This document shows, piece by piece, positions 1-7,956 of a DNA stretch of 64,000 bases; position 1 is the first letter of the stretch, and each line of letters begins with the position of its first letter. Below the pieces are notes generated by a model that searched no databases, was not told where the DNA came from, and saw only the letters and a program-made list of their open reading frames with translations. This DNA is from Bacillus sp. 1NLA3E (GTDB taxonomy: Bacteria; Bacillota; Bacilli; Bacillales; Cytobacillaceae). The stretch covers positions 1,274,001 to 1,338,000 of the forward strand of contig NC_021171.1 in NCBI RefSeq assembly GCF_000242895.2, in the 5' to 3' direction. The translations under genes were made by a program, and so were the position numbers.

Positions 1-25
1 GAAAAAGTTTTTGGAGAGTGGAGAA

Positions 26-985
26 ATGAATTTCAAAACGAGGGTTACAGAATTATTAAATATTCAATATCCGATTATACAAGGGGGACTGGCGTATCTT
101 GCATACTCTGAACTTGCTGCAGCTGTTTCAAATGCTGGGGGTTTAGGACAGATAACAGCGATGTCATTAGATGGTCCTGAAGCACTTCGAAAGGAAATCC
201 GAAAAGTACGGGAATTAACATCCAAGCCTTTTGGAGTAAATTATGCAATTGGTGAACATGGAAGAGCATATTCCCATATGCTTGAGGTTGCGATTGAGGA
301 AGATGTCCCTGTAATAACAATGACAGGTGGAAATCCAGCTCCGATTTTTGAACAGTTAAAAGGAACTAACATAAAAAAGCTAGTTTTAGTAGCTGCTAAA
401 AGACAAGCTCAAAAGGCAGAAGAATTAGGGGCAGACGCTGTAATGGTTGTAGGACAAGAAGGAGGCGGACATCTGGGGAGAAACGATACTGGTACCTTCG
501 TATTAATCCCCCAAGTTGTTGATGCCGTTAGCATCCCTGTCATCGCTTCAGGGGGGATCGGCGATGGAAGAGGATTACTCGCTGCATTAGCACTTGGAGC
601 GGAAGGTATCGAGATGGGGACGAGGTTCATTGCCACGAGGGAATGTGTTCATGCAAATGAGGTTTATAAACTAGCCCTTGTTTCAAGTACTGAAAATGAT
701 ACTGTTGTCATCAAAAGGTCTATTGGAGCCCCAGCAAGAGCGTTAGCAAATACGTGGACAAATAAAATTTTGGAACTAGAAAACGAAAACAGTGGATATG
801 ATGGATTAAGGGATTATATTAGTGGAAATTCAAACAAACGCTATATATATGATGGAAAAACTGAAGATGGCTTTGCGTGGGCAGGACAAGTTACCGGATT
901 AATTAAAGATATCCCTACTGTGGAACAGTTAATCAACCGTATGGTTTTGGAAGCAGAAGCCGTTTGTGCAAAATGGGTAAAATAA
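26..985 (+). CDS. Nitronate monooxygenase / FabK-like FMN oxidoreductase
   Basis: A flavin-dependent TIM-barrel protein of the 2-nitropropane dioxygenase/FabK family, about 319 residues, the usual size. Members oxidise alkyl nitronates or reduce enoyl-ACP, and the sequence does not separate the two. Visible signatures are the N-terminal GGL and SNAGGLGQI segments, VGQEGGGHLGR near the middle and ASGGIGDGRG followed by GAEGIEMGTRF, which bind the FMN phosphate. An in-frame TTG at 11 is possible, but ATG at 26 follows GGAGAG at 13-18 and is preferred. It stands 41 bp before yktA. Soluble cytoplasmic enzyme; exact substrate unknown. Confidence 0.85.
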   Translation: MNFKTRVTELLNIQYPIIQGGLAYLAYSELAAAVSNAGGLGQITAMSLDGPEALRKEIRKVRELTSKPFGVNYAIGEHGRAYSHMLEVAIEEDVPVITMTGGNPAPIFEQLKGTNIKKLVLVAAKRQAQKAEELGADAVMVVGQEGGGHLGRNDTGTFVLIPQVVDAVSIPVIASGGIGDGRGLLAALALGAEGIEMGTRFIATRECVHANEVYKLALVSSTENDTVVIKRSIGAPARALANTWTNKILELENENSGYDGLRDYISGNSNKRYIYDGKTEDGFAWAGQVTGLIKDIPTVEQLINRMVLEAEAVCAKWVK

Positions 986-1026
986 TGATAAGCTGATTCA
1001 TATTTATTAATTTCTGAGGTGAACAA

Positions 1027-1305
1027 ATGGAATATCAATATCCAATTGAAATTGATTGGTCTACAAATGAAATTGTTGATGTAATTAAGTTTTTTGAATG
1101 TGTTGAAAAAGGATATGAGAAAGGGATTGACCGGGAAGAACTGATGAAGGCGTATCGACGCTTTAAGGAGATTGTCCCAGGTAAGGCTCAAGAAAAGAAA
1201 ATTTGTGCTGAATTTGAAGAGACTAGCGGTTTTTCCCCTTACTTAACGGTTAAAGCTGGAAAAGAATCAAATGGTTTGAAAATCATTAAAATGAAAAAAA
1301 GATGA
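1027..1305 (+). CDS. yktA: UPF0223 family protein YktA
   Basis: A 92-residue acidic protein of the UPF0223 family. It has no signal peptide or membrane segment. The helical N-terminal half contains the conserved stretch IDWSTNEIVDVIKFF, and the C-terminus is basic. Start ATG is preceded by TGAGGTG. Identification rests on family resemblance and on its place directly before the convergent yktB, as in Bacillus subtilis. Function is unknown; related proteins are small cytosolic proteins of Firmicutes. Confidence 0.8.
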   Translation: MEYQYPIEIDWSTNEIVDVIKFFECVEKGYEKGIDREELMKAYRRFKEIVPGKAQEKKICAEFEETSGFSPYLTVKAGKESNGLKIIKMKKR

Positions 1306-1317
1306 CTTAAACCAAAA

Positions 1318-1432
1318 GATGAGCGGAAGGTCTGTATTGGAACCTCCTAATTATAATAAAAAATTATCGTGGTGAATTACTAAAGTTTTCAGGTGAAAAT
1401 AATAGACTGTCGAGAGTTTCTCGACAGTCTAT
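1318..1432 (+). repeat. Solo right-end remnant of an IS1182-type element
   Basis: This stretch matches the right-hand end of the degenerate IS at 30.3-30.6 kb: GAAGGTCTG(T/A)ATTGGAA at about 1326 corresponds to 30315, and the block before and including the hairpin at 1404-1430 corresponds to 30520-30584. It also resembles the right end of the intact IS (9370-9435). The hairpin arm AGACTGTCGAGA replaces GGCTGTCGAGA with a matching change in the other arm. No transposase reading frame remains. It lies between the convergent genes yktA and yktB and may act as their terminator. Confidence 0.65.
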
Positions 1433-1436
1433 AGTG

Positions 1437-2063
1437 TTAAATAACACTCTTTTTGTATAATGGAATGAGATTTTTAAACACTGAATCGATTTTTTGCAAT
1501 AATTCCTCGGGACTCATTTCAACCACCTCTGCACGAGGGATTTGATAACCACATAACAGTTCGGACTTTTTAATTGTATGTAATCGCTCGAAAATCACGC
1601 GTAATTCTTCTTCACTTATCATAGAATGTTGTTTTGCTTCAGGCTTCATATGATCAATTGACCAAGAAAAATCAAGTGGGGTCAACCTGAAAATTTGATT
1701 AATATTCGATTCTAGTTTTTTGCCTATTTCATTTTTTAGAGGACATTCATATATTATCGCAAACCAAATAAATAAATGACTTTCCCACAGTCCAATTTGA
1801 AAATGGGGGAGCATCTTGTACCCACGATTGTTTTGCGCAAAAGCAACCCAAGTATCATTAGGGGGATTAATTGTTCTCCTCGCATGTTTTGCCACATGTG
1901 CATACATTTCTTGGCCAGTTAAAGTGGCTAAGCTTGGAGCAAAGTGTCTTCCTAAAAAATCAAGTTTTGGTCGAACTAGTTTTATTAAGGCATCCATTCG
2001 TTCTTCTAAACCTTCAATATTAAATAGGTCAAAATCCTCATTCTTAAAACCTGAAAACAACAT
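1437..2063 (-). CDS. yktB: UPF0637 family protein YktB
   Basis: A 208-residue protein matching the UPF0637 family (DUF1054) in length and composition, beginning MLFSGFKNEDFDLFNIEGL. It has no signal peptide or transmembrane segment. Start ATG at 2063 follows GGAGG on the minus strand. It converges with yktA, the Bacillus subtilis arrangement. Structures of this family are known to me only as uncharacterised folds. A cytosolic protein of unknown function. Confidence 0.85.
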   Translation of the reverse strand: MLFSGFKNEDFDLFNIEGLEERMDALIKLVRPKLDFLGRHFAPSLATLTGQEMYAHVAKHARRTINPPNDTWVAFAQNNRGYKMLPHFQIGLWESHLFIWFAIIYECPLKNEIGKKLESNINQIFRLTPLDFSWSIDHMKPEAKQHSMISEEELRVIFERLHTIKKSELLCGYQIPRAEVVEMSPEELLQKIDSVFKNLIPLYKKSVI

Positions 2064-2261
2064 GAAAAAAACCTCCAGCAGAATTTGTAAAACATTGTAG
2101 CATACAGGGGGGATAACCGGAAATTTGTTGCTTGATGCAATAAAATATTTAATCTAGTAGGTTTGAGCACAAATTAGTTGCATCAAATGAGATTTCCTCA
2201 TATTATAATAATAAAAATAATCTGAAAATTAAATTAACTCAAAGGAAGGGAGAGAGTGCTA

Positions 2262-2456
2262 TTGAAACAATTAGTGAACTCAAATCGTAAAAAAGCAATC
2301 GTTAATGAAAGAACTGCAGTATTAAGGATGGAAATGGATTATGAACTAGCTACCTTGTTCGAAGCAATGAGTGAAAAAAATGATGATATGAAAAAAGATT
2401 GCAAGCAAAAATTAGAAAAAATAAGAACTGAGTTAATTAGACTAAAAGCACTTTAA
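2262..2456 (+). CDS. Small helical protein (YkzI-like position)
   Basis: A 64-residue highly charged protein, predicted almost fully helical, with NERTAVLRMEMDYELATLFEAM at its centre and a Lys/Glu-rich C-terminus. TTG at 2262 sits nine bases after GGAAGGGAG; a GTG at 2256 is too close to that site. It lies between yktB and yktC, where Bacillus subtilis has ykzI. I did not confirm the sequence match, so no symbol is given. A rho-independent terminator follows at 2541. Confidence 0.65.
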   Translation: MKQLVNSNRKKAIVNERTAVLRMEMDYELATLFEAMSEKNDDMKKDCKQKLEKIRTELIRLKAL

Positions 2457-2540
2457 TAAGGTATTATATTTTTTTTAAGGCCAAAGGAGCATGGACTGTA
2501 AAAAATGGATGTCAAAATTAGGTTAAATAAAGTATTTTGA

Positions 2541-2574
2541 AAACGAACTCCAATTAGAAAGATGGAGTTCGTTT
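2541..2574 (+). terminator. Terminator after the small gene at 2262
   Basis: A 12-bp perfect stem AAACGAACTCCA/TGGAGTTCGTTT with a 10-base loop, followed by ATTATTTTCC. Confidence 0.7.
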
Positions 2575-2583
2575 ATTATTTTC

Positions 2584-2620
2584 CTGGAATGGAAATCAAC
2601 AGGTAATTTTAACACAGCCA
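2584..2620 (+). repeat. Right-arm remnant of the repeat element (type 2 arm)
   Basis: TGGAATGGAAATCAACAGG followed by TAATTTTAACACAGCC matches the right ends of the elements at 35.65 kb and 40.43 kb. The core and left arm are absent. It stops 10 bp before an intact element. Confidence 0.55.
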
Positions 2621-2630
2621 TTTTTAAAAA

Positions 2631-2872
2631 AGGCTCTTTTCTAACAGATTGTTGTTTTTTTATAGGTTTTTGGAAAGAAAACCGTTAATAAAGAAGTTGA
2701 TTGGAGCGGAAGGTGCTCGACTCCTGCGGGAGCAGCGGGACAGGTGAGACCCCGCAGGCGCTTTAGCGCCGAGGAGGCTCACCGCCCGCCCCGCGGTTTG
2801 CTGAGCACCTGGAGCGGAAATCAACCACACTTCTCTTTTAGTAAATGGCAACAAAGTTTACGAAAACAGCCT
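2631..2872 (+). repeat. Structured GC-rich repeat, copy A, with type 1 arms
   Basis: The 130-bp GC-rich core (2696-2825) begins GTTGATTGGAGCGGAAGG and ends GGAGCGGAAATCAAC. It lies between AT-rich arms whose outer 23 bp (2632-2654 and 2849-2871) form imperfect inverted repeats, 17 of 23 positions matching, starting GGCT(C/G)TTTTC. Within the core, AGGTGCTC pairs with GAGCACCT, GGTGAG with CTCACC, and GGCGC-TTTA-GCGCC and CTCC-TGCG-GGAG form hairpins. ORFs across this repeat are artefacts. It has the same total length and arms as copy D at 17.9 kb. Confidence 0.85.
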
Positions 2873-3076
2873 TAAAATAAGACCTATTTAAATGAAAAGC
2901 GCTATTGTTTGTATGGGGATAGGAAGAGAGAGTATAATTTAAACAAGCTTGAAAAACATGGAAAATGAATATTGACTATCAATTGAAATTTCGTGTCCAT
3001 AGTAATTTGTACAACGAATCTGATAAGAAAACAGTGGTGGAATTGACATAAGAAAGTGCCTAATGGGAGGATTTTT

Positions 3077-3880
3077 ATGATGACTAATTGGCAAAAAATT
3101 GATACATATGCAAAGGAATGGGTTAAAGAAGCTGGTGCGAAAATTAGGGCTTCTTTTTCGGAAACACTGAATGTTCAATCTAAATCCAATCCTAATGACC
3201 TTGTAACAAACATGGATAAAGAAACGGAAAAATATTTTATTGAGAAGATTAGAACTACATTTCCAGATCATTTTGTTCTTGGAGAAGAGGGATATGGAGA
3301 CAATCCTGAAGAACTTTCAGGTATTGTTTGGATCATTGACCCTATTGATGGAACCATTAATTTTATCCATCAACAAAGAAATTTTGCCATTTCCATTGGT
3401 ATTTACGAGAAAGGAATCGGAAAAGTCGGACTAATTTATGATGTAGTCCATGACGAATTGTACCACGTTCTTAAGGGGAATGGGGCCTATTTAAATGATA
3501 CAAGGCTACCTGAATTAGAAGAGGTACAGGTAAATGAAGCGATTATTGGACTAAATGCCACGTGGGTAACAGAGAACACAAGGATTGATCCTTCAATACT
3601 AGCAAAATTAGTCAGGGACGTTCGAGGAACAAGATCATATGGGTCAGCGGCAATGGAAATCGCTAACGTCGTATCAGGGCGGTTTGATGCTTATATTACC
3701 TTAAGACTTTCCCCATGGGATTTTGCTGCAGGGATGATTCTTTTAGAGGAAGTAGGTGGGATTGCTACAACGTTAAGAGGTGAACCAATCAATCTGTTAG
3801 GACAAAATACAATATTTTTTTCAAAACCAGGGTTACATCAGGAAGTTTTAAAGAAATATTTGCAGGATGGGGATTGGTAA
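3077..3880 (+). CDS. yktC: Inositol monophosphatase family protein
   Basis: A 267-residue member of the Mg-dependent inositol monophosphatase/SuhB family. The diagnostic metal-binding motifs are present: GEEGY, DPIDGTINFIH around residues 85-95, and a C-terminal LSPWDFAAGMILLEEVGG. It should dephosphorylate inositol-1-phosphate or similar sugar phosphates in the cytoplasm. An in-frame GTG at 3056 exists, but ATG at 3077 follows GGGAGG with good spacing and gives the family's usual length. It stands between ykt genes and ylaF, as in Bacillus subtilis (YktC). Confidence 0.9.
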   Translation: MMTNWQKIDTYAKEWVKEAGAKIRASFSETLNVQSKSNPNDLVTNMDKETEKYFIEKIRTTFPDHFVLGEEGYGDNPEELSGIVWIIDPIDGTINFIHQQRNFAISIGIYEKGIGKVGLIYDVVHDELYHVLKGNGAYLNDTRLPELEEVQVNEAIIGLNATWVTENTRIDPSILAKLVRDVRGTRSYGSAAMEIANVVSGRFDAYITLRLSPWDFAAGMILLEEVGGIATTLRGEPINLLGQNTIFFSKPGLHQEVLKKYLQDGDW

Positions 3881-3909
3881 GGAAAAGGTTGGACATAATC
3901 AAAATAAAA

Positions 3910-3940
3910 AGGCTGACTCTTTATGGGTAGGAGTCAGCCT
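3910..3940. terminator. Bidirectional terminator between yktC and ylaF
   Basis: A perfect 10-bp stem AGGCTGACTC/GAGTCAGCCT, with A-rich sequence on its left serving the minus strand. It lies between two convergent genes. Confidence 0.7.
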
Positions 3941-3963
3941 AAATTGAATAATAAGAGCGGAAT

Positions 3964-4143
3964 TTATTGGTTACTAAGTAGTTTTCTTTTTAATGAAAAC
4001 CCGAGTCCAAATGAAGCCACTGTAGCAATAATGCAAAGTAGGATTCCAATCATGCTTTTTTCAGCAATAGCAATTCCGATTCCTATCATACATGCTGCGG
4101 TCATTATTGCAAATAATAAAAATACCCATTTAATTTGTTTCAT
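3964..4143 (-). CDS. ylaF: DUF5325 family small membrane protein YlaF
   Basis: A 59-residue minus-strand gene hidden beneath a longer plus-strand shadow frame. It begins MKQIKWVFLLFAIMTAA, has two hydrophobic membrane-spanning stretches (about residues 5-27 and 31-50) separated by AEKS, and ends in the basic tail SLKRKLLSNQ. ATG at 4143 is preceded by AAAGGGG with proper spacing. Composition, length and position next to typA fit YlaF of Bacillus subtilis. Function unknown; predicted integral membrane protein. Confidence 0.8.
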   Translation of the reverse strand: MKQIKWVFLLFAIMTAACMIGIGIAIAEKSMIGILLCIIATVASFGLGFSLKRKLLSNQ

Positions 4144-4241
4144 CCGTTTTTCCCCTTTGTAATATGGAGAGGTTTAAAACCCTTCCAATTTTAGTTATTT
4201 TATATTGTACTACAAAATGATTATAGGTTTCTAATCATTTG

Positions 4242-4250
4242 TGTTATAAT
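4242..4250 (+). promoter_or_regulatory. Extended -10 promoter of typA
   Basis: TGTTATAAT is a perfect extended -10 element with no clear -35 box, 55 bp ahead of the typA start. Confidence 0.5.
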
Positions 4251-4304
4251 AGTTCAGTTATCCAAAGACAATGGGGTCTTACGAAGAAAGAGGAGTGGAA
4301 TTTT

Positions 4305-6143
4305 TTGAAATTAAGAAAAGATATTCGCAATATTGCTATTATTGCTCACGTTGACCATGGGAAAACAACCCTAGTAGATCAACTGTTAAGACAAGCAGGT
4401 ACTTTCCGGTCGAATGAACATGTCGAGGAAAGAGCGATGGATTCTAATGACCTAGAAAGAGAACGTGGAATTACGATCCTTGCAAAAAATACAGCAATTC
4501 AATATAAAGATAAAAGAATTAATATTCTTGATACCCCTGGACACGCCGATTTTGGTGGAGAAGTTGAGCGGATTATGAGAATGGTTGATGGTGTGTTACT
4601 TGTAGTTGACGCATATGAAGGCTGTATGCCACAAACACGCTTTGTATTGAAAAAAGCATTGGAGCAAAATTTAACTCCAATTGTTGTCGTGAATAAAATT
4701 GACCGGGACGCTGCAAGACCAGAAGAAGTAATTGATGAAGTCTTAGACTTATTCATCGAACTAGAAGCTTCAGAAGAACAGTTAGATTTCCCAGTTATTT
4801 ATGCTTCCGCTATCAATGGAACGGCAAGTACAGATCCAACTAAGCAAGATGAGAATATGCAATCATTGTATGAAGGCATTATCGAACATATTCCTGCTCC
4901 GGTTGATAACAGAACGGAACCTCTTCAGTTCCAAGTTGCATTACTTGATTACAGTGACTACCTTGGTAGAATTGGAATCGGTCGTGTTTTCCGTGGAACG
5001 ATTCATGTTGGGCAACAAGTTGCCTTGATGAAACTTGATGGTACTGTTAAGCAATTCCGTGTAACGAAAATATACGGATTTTTTGGACTTAAACGTCAAG
5101 AAATTCAAGAAGCATATGCTGGGGATTTAATCGCCTTATCTGGAATGGAAGATATTAACGTAGGTGAAACAGTATGTCCTGTTGAACACGAAGAGGCGCT
5201 GCCGGTACTCCGAATTGATGAACCGACTTTACAAATGACGTTCGTTGTTAATAACAGTCCATTTGCAGGAAGAGAAGGAAAATTTGTTACTTCAAGAAAA
5301 ATCGAAGAGCGTCTTCGTGCGCAATTACAAACTGATGTAAGCCTTCGTGTTGAAAATACCGATTCTCCAGATGCTTGGGTTGTATCAGGACGTGGGGAGC
5401 TTCATCTTTCAATCTTAATTGAAAACATGCGTCGTGAAGGTTATGAGCTTCAGGTTTCTAAACCAGAAGTTATTGTAAAAGTTATCGATGGAGTTCGTTG
5501 TGAGCCTGTTGAACGTGTACAAATTGATGTTCCTGAAGAACATACAGGGTCTGTAATGGAGTCCATTGGTGCTCGTAAAGGCGAAATGCTTGATATGATC
5601 AACAATGGATCAGGACAGGTACGCTTGATTTTTAATGTACCTGCACGTGGATTAATTGGATACACAACTGAATTCTTAACTTTAACTCGTGGTTATGGAA
5701 TCATTAACCATACCTTTGATAGCTATCAACCAATGGCAACAGGTCAAGTAGGTGGAAGACGCCAAGGAGTCCTTGTTTCAATGGAGTCAGGAAAAACATC
5801 CACATATGGTATTATGCAAGTTGAAGACCGTGGAATCATCTTCGTTGATGCTGGTACTGAAATATATGAAGGTATGATTGTTGGTGAACACACAAGAGAA
5901 AATGATATAACTGTTAATATTACGAAAGTAAAACAAGCAACGAATGTGCGTTCAGCTAATAAGGATCAAACTGCAACAATGAAAAAACCTCGTATCATGA
6001 CGCTTGAAGAGTCGTTAGAATATTTAAATGAAGATGAGTATTGTGAAGTAACACCAGAATCAATCCGTTTGCGCAAGAAAATTCTTGAAAAAAGCGAGCG
6101 AGAAAGAACGACAAAGAAGAAGAAATCTGCTGAACAAGCTTAA
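4305..6143 (+). CDS. typA: Ribosome-associated GTPase TypA/BipA
   Basis: A 612-residue translational GTPase of the BipA family (YlaG). G1 is AHVDHGKTT near residue 15, followed by RERGITI (switch I), DTPGHADF (G3) and NKID (G4). EF-G-like domains III and V and the BipA-specific C-terminal domain follow. It acts on the 70S ribosome in stress adaptation and subunit assembly. The open frame extends upstream to 4239, but TTG at 4305 after AAGAGGAG gives exactly the Bacillus subtilis length. The C-terminus is Lys-rich. Confidence 0.96.
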   Translation: MKLRKDIRNIAIIAHVDHGKTTLVDQLLRQAGTFRSNEHVEERAMDSNDLERERGITILAKNTAIQYKDKRINILDTPGHADFGGEVERIMRMVDGVLLVVDAYEGCMPQTRFVLKKALEQNLTPIVVVNKIDRDAARPEEVIDEVLDLFIELEASEEQLDFPVIYASAINGTASTDPTKQDENMQSLYEGIIEHIPAPVDNRTEPLQFQVALLDYSDYLGRIGIGRVFRGTIHVGQQVALMKLDGTVKQFRVTKIYGFFGLKRQEIQEAYAGDLIALSGMEDINVGETVCPVEHEEALPVLRIDEPTLQMTFVVNNSPFAGREGKFVTSRKIEERLRAQLQTDVSLRVENTDSPDAWVVSGRGELHLSILIENMRREGYELQVSKPEVIVKVIDGVRCEPVERVQIDVPEEHTGSVMESIGARKGEMLDMINNGSGQVRLIFNVPARGLIGYTTEFLTLTRGYGIINHTFDSYQPMATGQVGGRRQGVLVSMESGKTSTYGIMQVEDRGIIFVDAGTEIYEGMIVGEHTRENDITVNITKVKQATNVRSANKDQTATMKKPRIMTLEESLEYLNEDEYCEVTPESIRLRKKILEKSERERTTKKKKSAEQA

Positions 6144-6166
6144 GGTAAGAGGGGGAATTACCGGAA

Positions 6167-6481
6167 ATGGATATTGCGGAGCGTTTGTCTTTTTTTGCTG
6201 CCCTATATAGAGTGAATGAAAATCCAAAGGTTGGAATGTGGTTACTTTATGCAACAATTATTGGTTTATCCATTCTAGTTTATAAGTTGGGATTTGCTAA
6301 AAAATTACCAATTGGTAAGTCCATTATGGTTTATATTTTCTTGATTTTAGGTTGTTCCATCCTAACATTCCTTGGTGTCTTTTTACCTGTCGCTGAAGGA
6401 TTAGTTGTTGCATCGCTAATCCTTATCATTTATAAATTACGTCTTCACCAACAAAAAAAACAAGATGCGGGTCTTGGATAA
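6167..6481 (+). CDS. ylaH: YlaH-like membrane protein
   Basis: A 104-residue protein with three hydrophobic segments (about residues 24-40, 48-67 and 68-88) and a short basic C-terminus. This agrees with the YlaH-like family and with its place straight after typA (24-bp gap). RBS AGAGGGGG precedes the ATG. Integral membrane protein, no known function. Probably read through from typA, since no terminator is visible between them. Confidence 0.75.
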   Translation: MDIAERLSFFAALYRVNENPKVGMWLLYATIIGLSILVYKLGFAKKLPIGKSIMVYIFLILGCSILTFLGVFLPVAEGLVVASLILIIYKLRLHQQKKQDAGLG

Positions 6482-6496
6482 TTTGGGGGAACAAGC

Positions 6497-6787
6497 GTGA
6501 AATCATTACAAGATGCTTTGTATAACTGGCTTACCATAAAGGTTGTCAGCGATGAAAGACCAGAGGATTTTCCAGCGGTTGAAACGAAGGAACTTTTTGA
6601 GGATATTTTAATCACAGAGCATGGATTAAAAAATATTCAGGTTTTAAAAGATGAACGTATGTACATCGTCAATTATGAAAAAGCTGGAGAAGAGAAAATA
6701 TCTCGTTTCCCGATTGAATTAATTGAAGTGATGTTAAACCAAATCAAAGATGAGCCTGAAAAATTTCAAATTTATCCAAAAGAATAG
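6497..6787 (+). CDS. Conserved hypothetical protein, 96 aa
   Basis: An acidic 96-residue soluble protein with no recognised domain. It is predicted mixed alpha/beta: an N-terminal helix MKSLQDALYNWLTIKVV, a strand region YIVNYEK and a C-terminal amphipathic helix FPIELIEVMLNQI. Start GTG at 6497 follows GGGGG. It lies 15 bp after ylaH, so they likely share a transcript, and a strong terminator begins at its stop codon. I do not recognise it. Confidence 0.7.
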   Translation: MKSLQDALYNWLTIKVVSDERPEDFPAVETKELFEDILITEHGLKNIQVLKDERMYIVNYEKAGEEKISRFPIELIEVMLNQIKDEPEKFQIYPKE

Positions 6788-6837
6788 AAAAGAGGAGACT
6801 TTAAGGTTTGTATTAAACCTTCTATCTCCTCTTTTTT
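6788..6837 (+). terminator. Terminator of the typA-ylaH operon
   Basis: AAAGAGGAGA pairs with TCTCCTCTTT around an inner AAGGTTT/AAACCTT stem, followed by a T-run. It starts at the stop codon of the preceding gene. Confidence 0.75.
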
Positions 6838-6852
6838 CATGCTTTTTTTAGT

Positions 6853-7053
6853 TCACCAATTATCGTCCTCAGAAGCCTGCCGGTATAGCCGGAAGTTTCC
6901 AGAGGCAATTCTTGTGTTCGTTTTCTCAGTAATTCTCTCTTCACAACTATTGCACATATACGTATGAATTGGTCGGTTTCTTAAACGTTTAGCTAACGGG
7001 GAGTCATCCCCAATCGATTCGATTTTATCACAAAGAAAACACTTTACTCTCAT
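6853..7053 (-). CDS. ylaI: DUF2197 zinc-binding protein YlaI
   Basis: A 66-residue protein with two CxxC knuckles: CFLC at residues 5-8 and CNSC near residue 34. This is the layout of a single zinc ribbon. RLRNRPIHTYMCNSCEERI is typical of the DUF2197/YlaI family. ATG at 7053 is preceded by GAGGTGCT. It converges with the typA operon and shares its bidirectional terminator region. Function unknown; the basic, zinc-ribbon character would suit nucleic-acid or ribosome contact. Confidence 0.8.
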   Translation of the reverse strand: MRVKCFLCDKIESIGDDSPLAKRLRNRPIHTYMCNSCEERITEKTNTRIASGNFRLYRQASEDDNW

Positions 7054-7210
7054 ATCAGCACCTCAAATTTCAATCATCACATTATAGGTCTATTAGTTAT
7101 TATATTATACCATTATTTTACGACCTTTGATAATATTTGGTTGATGCGATAAAGTTGATGAACAAATTGGATAGTAGTAAAATAATGGTAGCTTAAGGAG
7201 GTATTTTAGT

Positions 7211-7675
7211 ATGGCAAATCAAGTAGAACCGAATTTAATCAAACCATTATTTGAACAATTACAAAAGGAACGTTTTGCCACGTTAGCCACGATTGATTTT
7301 GAATCCGGTGGACCTAACGTTAGTGCCATTTCTTGGATTTTGGCCATAAATGAAGAAGTAATCTACTTTGCAGTAGATAATCGCTCCAGAATAATCCAAA
7401 ATATTCTTCATAATCAACATGTGGTTGTGAATATTATTGCAAATGAATCAACCTATTCAATCAGTGGGTGCGCAAACATCAAAAATGAAAAATTACCTGA
7501 GGTGCCTTTAAAGCTTGCCCTTGTTGAAATTAAAATAAATGAGGTTAGGGATGTCATGTTTTATGGTTCAAAAATCACGGTTGAACCTCAATATGATAAG
7601 ACATATGATAAAGCTGCAGCTGCAAAGCTTGATAAGCAAGTTATGGATGCTTTAAAAAAAGAGGCACTTGTATAA
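7211..7675 (+). CDS. Pyridoxamine 5'-phosphate oxidase-fold protein
   Basis: A 154-residue protein with the split-barrel flavin-binding fold: FATLATIDFESGGPNVSAISWI followed by IYFAVDNRSRIIQNI and VVVNII. Such small proteins bind FMN, F420 or heme, and none can be chosen from sequence. ATG at 7211 follows AAGGAGG. Its original terminator at 7723 was split by the adjacent insertion sequence. Bacillus subtilis carries a similar protein in its yla cluster. Confidence 0.75.
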   Translation: MANQVEPNLIKPLFEQLQKERFATLATIDFESGGPNVSAISWILAINEEVIYFAVDNRSRIIQNILHNQHVVVNIIANESTYSISGCANIKNEKLPEVPLKLALVEIKINEVRDVMFYGSKITVEPQYDKTYDKAAAAKLDKQVMDALKKEALV

Positions 7676-7722
7676 ACTCGTAGAAATTGGTTCTAAAACA
7701 ATATTCTTGCGAATTTAAAAAA

Positions 7723-7756
7723 GCTAGAGGCACACCCATAAGGGTGTGCCTCTAGC
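7723..7756 (+). repeat. Left 34-bp direct repeat flanking the IS (half of a split terminator)
   Basis: A palindromic hairpin starting GCTAGAGGCACACCC, loop ATAAG, identical base for base and in the same orientation to 9440-9473. The A-run before it is kept here and the T-run after it is kept at the right copy, as expected if the IS duplicated an A6-hairpin-T6 bidirectional terminator. Confidence 0.8.
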
Positions 7757-7818
7757 TTCAGATTGTCGAGAAAGAGTATTTTTCTCGGCAATTTTTTATT
7801 TAGCCTGCTAATTGGCCG

Positions 7819-7946
7819 GTTGATTTCCGCTCCAAGTGCTCGCTTTCCGCGGGGCGGGCGCTGAGCCTCCTCGGCGTTACACGCCTGCGGGGTCTCACCT
7901 GTCCCGCTGCTCCCGCAGGAGTCGAGCACCTTCCGCTCCAATCAAC
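7819..7946 (-). repeat. Structured GC-rich repeat, copy B, inside the IS
   Basis: The 128-bp core in reverse orientation, just after the transposase stop. The inner hairpin is GGCGT-GTA-ACGCC where copy A has GGCGC-TTTA-GCGCC, a compensated C:G to U:A change. Confidence 0.85.
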
Positions 7947-7956
7947 CTAAAGTAAA

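Noticed and set aside
2660-2854. Arg/Ser/Ala-rich frames across the GC-rich repeats (also 7693-7941, 17840-18136, 29322-29507, 35524-35955)
   Set aside because: They follow the repeat, not a gene. Each covers the same repeated DNA in either orientation and lacks start signals.
3923-4162. A 79-codon plus-strand frame after yktC
   Set aside because: It begins inside the terminator hairpin and lacks an RBS. The minus strand encodes the well-formed two-helix YlaF with a good ribosome binding site.
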